Assembly (NCBI GenBank): GCA_949318235.1
Contig: OX439130.1
Location: 36,342,085 to 36,406,084, forward strand
Reading direction: 5' to 3'
Length of the DNA: 64,000 nt
Source of the DNA: Ecdyonurus torrentis
Lineage: Eukaryota; Arthropoda; Insecta; Ephemeroptera; Heptageniidae
Shown: positions 61,561 through 64,000 of the stretch, piece by piece
Layout: each line of letters opens with the position of its first letter
How positions within the stretch are numbered: the stretch's first letter is position 1
Made by a program: the position numbers and the translations under genes
The notes under the pieces: generated by a model
Database searches by the model: none
What the model was told of the DNA's origin: nothing
The model's input: only the letters and a program-made list of their open reading frames with translations

Positions 61561-64000
61561 TTTTGTAAACAAAAATGCGCAATACAACACTCACTTTCAA
61601 TTTTTGACGTCACAATAAGCGCATTTATTTTGAAAATGAAACTCCTGTAGAAAGCGTAGAAAGTGCATTGGAAACAGAACAGCGCTAAAAGTAACATATC
61701 ACTCTTGCACCGCTTGCACTTTGCTCTCTTGCACTGCTGACGAGCTGTGTGCTGATTATAGGAGCATAATACATTACGTGGTGAAGTGATAACAAAAGAA
61801 TCTGGTGACTGAAGTGGTCAGTTAATGGATGGGCTTATAATTTTGTAACGTGAAAATTATGATTCTGAACTTTATCAATACATCGCACTTCGCCTTCGCT
61901 TCGCACTACACATATCTCAAAATGTCTCAAAATGAAAAATGATTTTAAAATTGCATTCCATATTGCTAAAAAAAAAATACAGTAATATGTTCACAAAACC
62001 CACATGAGTGTGTGTTACAACAACAACATCACTTAATGCATAATGCCAATGGAGGTTATCGGTTTAAAAAAATATTTAAAAATTTCTATAGCTTATTAAA
62101 ACACGTAAATGCATGTCTAGTATTTCTCATTTCAATTTCTCCAAAATCGGTAGAGTAGTTTATTTCTCAAAAAATCAAATAATACTCAGATATAAAAGCA
62201 TCAGCCCAACTTGGATAACACCAATTAATTGATTTTGCCATGCGATGGGACAGGAAGAGAAAATAAAACTTTAAATCAGAACAAAATTTATTGACAATTT
62301 AAAATCAAAGAAAATATATTTGGGAGAGAATATTTGAATTCAATAATCTCTTTTCTTTTTTCTTGCTTGCAACATTCATATAACCAAACAAATGTGTGGA
62401 ATGAATTACAAATTTATAATTAAAAAATAGTATTTTGTCATTGTAAAATTTGTTACAATTTTCACTTTTATGCTAAAACCATTAATATTTCACACCTGGA
62501 AAATTTCTAACTGATGTTATTATCATCTCTCTACCAATAAATTAATATAATACACAATTCAGTTCGGACAACTTGGTGTTTCAATAGGCTTGTTCGTAAA
62601 ATCTGTTACCTTGCTTCCAAAAATAATGTGCAATCTCATTGAAAAAGCAGTAAGCGATGATCATCATTTTTTTTCATGTTCCAGAGCACACACACGAGAA
62701 AAAAAAAGGCTTTACAAACAAGCCTAATGTGCCACATAGGTACTGTACATCAAAACAGCAGATAAAAACCAAAATAAAAACTTTAGAGAGAGAGAGAGAA
62801 TCCTGTTTTGAAGCCAGGGAAGGCCCAACACATTTCCAAACACATAAAATGTAATGCAATTGCATCTTACAATAGAAATTTTCCATGATGTTTTATCATT
62901 AAAATTTAGAAGAAAATAACATTTTACTGATGAGCTATTTAATATCATTATGATTTATTTCTTTTAATAAATATATTATTTTTCCCCTCTTATTTATTCA
63001 GAGCATTTGTGTCATTAACAAAATTTTATTTGCAATAATTAACGATCAGTCGGATGGTGCTTGGACCTTATATTAATTTAAATATCTTATACAACAATCA
63101 TTTACTTTAATGCAGGAGAAAAATTTTCAGTGAAAACAGTGTGTCTTTCTGCTTTTATTATTGTTATAACAATCTTACTTTACTAAAATATGCAAATTTG
63201 GTAAATGTGTATTCATTATATATATTTTTTTAAACTTATCCTTGGAGAGAAAATTTAGACTTGCAAGCATTTCAAGTTGATAGAACTGCAATTTTTTTTT
63301 CTTATTCAGGTATAACTCGTAATTAGTATTATTTTAATATACTGTACAATTCAAATTTGCATTTTACAAGTTTATTAACTATGGCAAAAATACAAACAGA
63401 AGAGAACAACACACTTACTTACCATCAATTTGACTCAAGCACTTACCTATCATCTTAACATTTAATTCTAATAAGTTGCTATTATACTTTTTTTTTAATT
63501 ACAATATAGACTTAAAACTCTTTATTATTATTATTTTTTAATACATATAAGTAAATTTGAATTTATAATAATTTTATGAAACACTCTCTGTTTCTTTGTA
63601 ATCACAAAAGTGCTTATTATATTATATTTTTCAGAATGAATATCTCATCAAGCAATATTATATTGTGTAACATAATAGACAAAAGTCATAATATCTGCAT
63701 TAAAATTCTCTAATGCTCATAGAGCTCACTATTCTATTACAATAAATAGAAAAGTGATCTACAAGAGCTATTAAGAGTTGTGACTAATATCCATTATTAA
63801 ACAACAATATAGTCTCTGGCAGTTTATGTGTGATCTTAAAATTTTAAAGAATTTATTATTATTATTTTTTAAATATATTTCTATACATATACTGTATATG
63901 AATCTAAATAATTATACACTCAATATTAATACATATATCACTCAATTTGATTTAAATATTATTATAATTAAAAATAATGAAATTTGCAAAGTAAATTAAA
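61561..64000. other. AT-rich region without a recognised gene
   Basis: No ORF with family resemblance, splice-supported exon or terminal-repeat element was found, apart from dispersed repeat R near 62050-62185 and a short (GA)n run near 62786-62800. It may be intergenic or intronic sequence of a gene lying to the right. Confidence 0.5.
62050..62185 (-). repeat. Dispersed repeat R, copy 3
   Basis: AGTATTTCTCATTTCAATTT and CTCCAAAATCGGTAGAG match copies 1 and 2. The ends are not defined. Confidence 0.45.

Overview
This is AT-rich eukaryotic nuclear DNA, most likely from an arthropod or related invertebrate. The evidence is intron-rich animal genes with GT..AG junctions, animal-specific families (VHL, MED14, CEP89-like, LSM4, GPATCH4, an ankyrin/SOCS-box protein, HSE-driven Hsp70), an RTE-type LINE, a Penelope-like fragment, and many hAT, mariner-like, PIF-like and TTAA-inserting non-autonomous elements. 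Gene models were built by hand from splice sites, reading phase and family resemblance. I could not run any search, so the species stays open.

Region 1 (1-13 kb): the window opens in an intron of a plus-strand gene of which only the last coding exon (3975-4122) is seen. A full-length RTE-like LINE ORF (629-3781) sits in that intron. Converging on it from the minus strand is a complete five-exon GPATCH4 gene (4725-7643). A single-exon ankyrin-repeat protein with a SOCS-box-like C-terminus follows (8679-9737), then about 3.3 kb of gene-free AT-rich DNA with a long (TA)n tract.

Region 2 (13-25.4 kb): two convergent Hsp70 genes form a large inverted repeat. Both have HSE/TATA promoters, one 290-bp intron at the same codon, and identical 629-residue products. 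The minus-strand copy carries a 2441-bp hAT-type insertion with a perfect 8-bp target duplication in its intron. The 3.6-kb spacer holds palindromic elements.

Region 3 (26.4-58 kb): a compact row of housekeeping genes alternates in orientation: a small unrecognised two-exon gene (-), MED14 (+, 25 exons, 1616 aa), a CEP89-like centrosomal coiled-coil gene (-, 11 exons, 604 aa), VHL (+, one exon, 174 aa) and LSM4 (-, five exons, 142 aa, the first holding only the ATG). Two pairs are head-to-head with start codons about 370-390 bp apart and probably share promoters. Introns and gaps carry many miniature inverted-repeat elements, a 467-bp almost perfect palindrome in MED14, a 1.4-kb element built around a repeated 16-mer, a 1.1-kb foldback element and a 1.3-kb hAT element.

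Region 4 (58-64 kb): a nest of transposons at least three deep starts about 150 bp upstream of the LSM4 start codon. Beyond it is AT-rich sequence with no gene I can support. The genes do not form one pathway; they cover transcription (MED14), RNA processing (LSM4), nucleolar/G-patch function (GPATCH4), protein folding (Hsp70), ubiquitin ligase substrate choice (VHL, the ASB-like protein) and the centrosome (CEP89-like).
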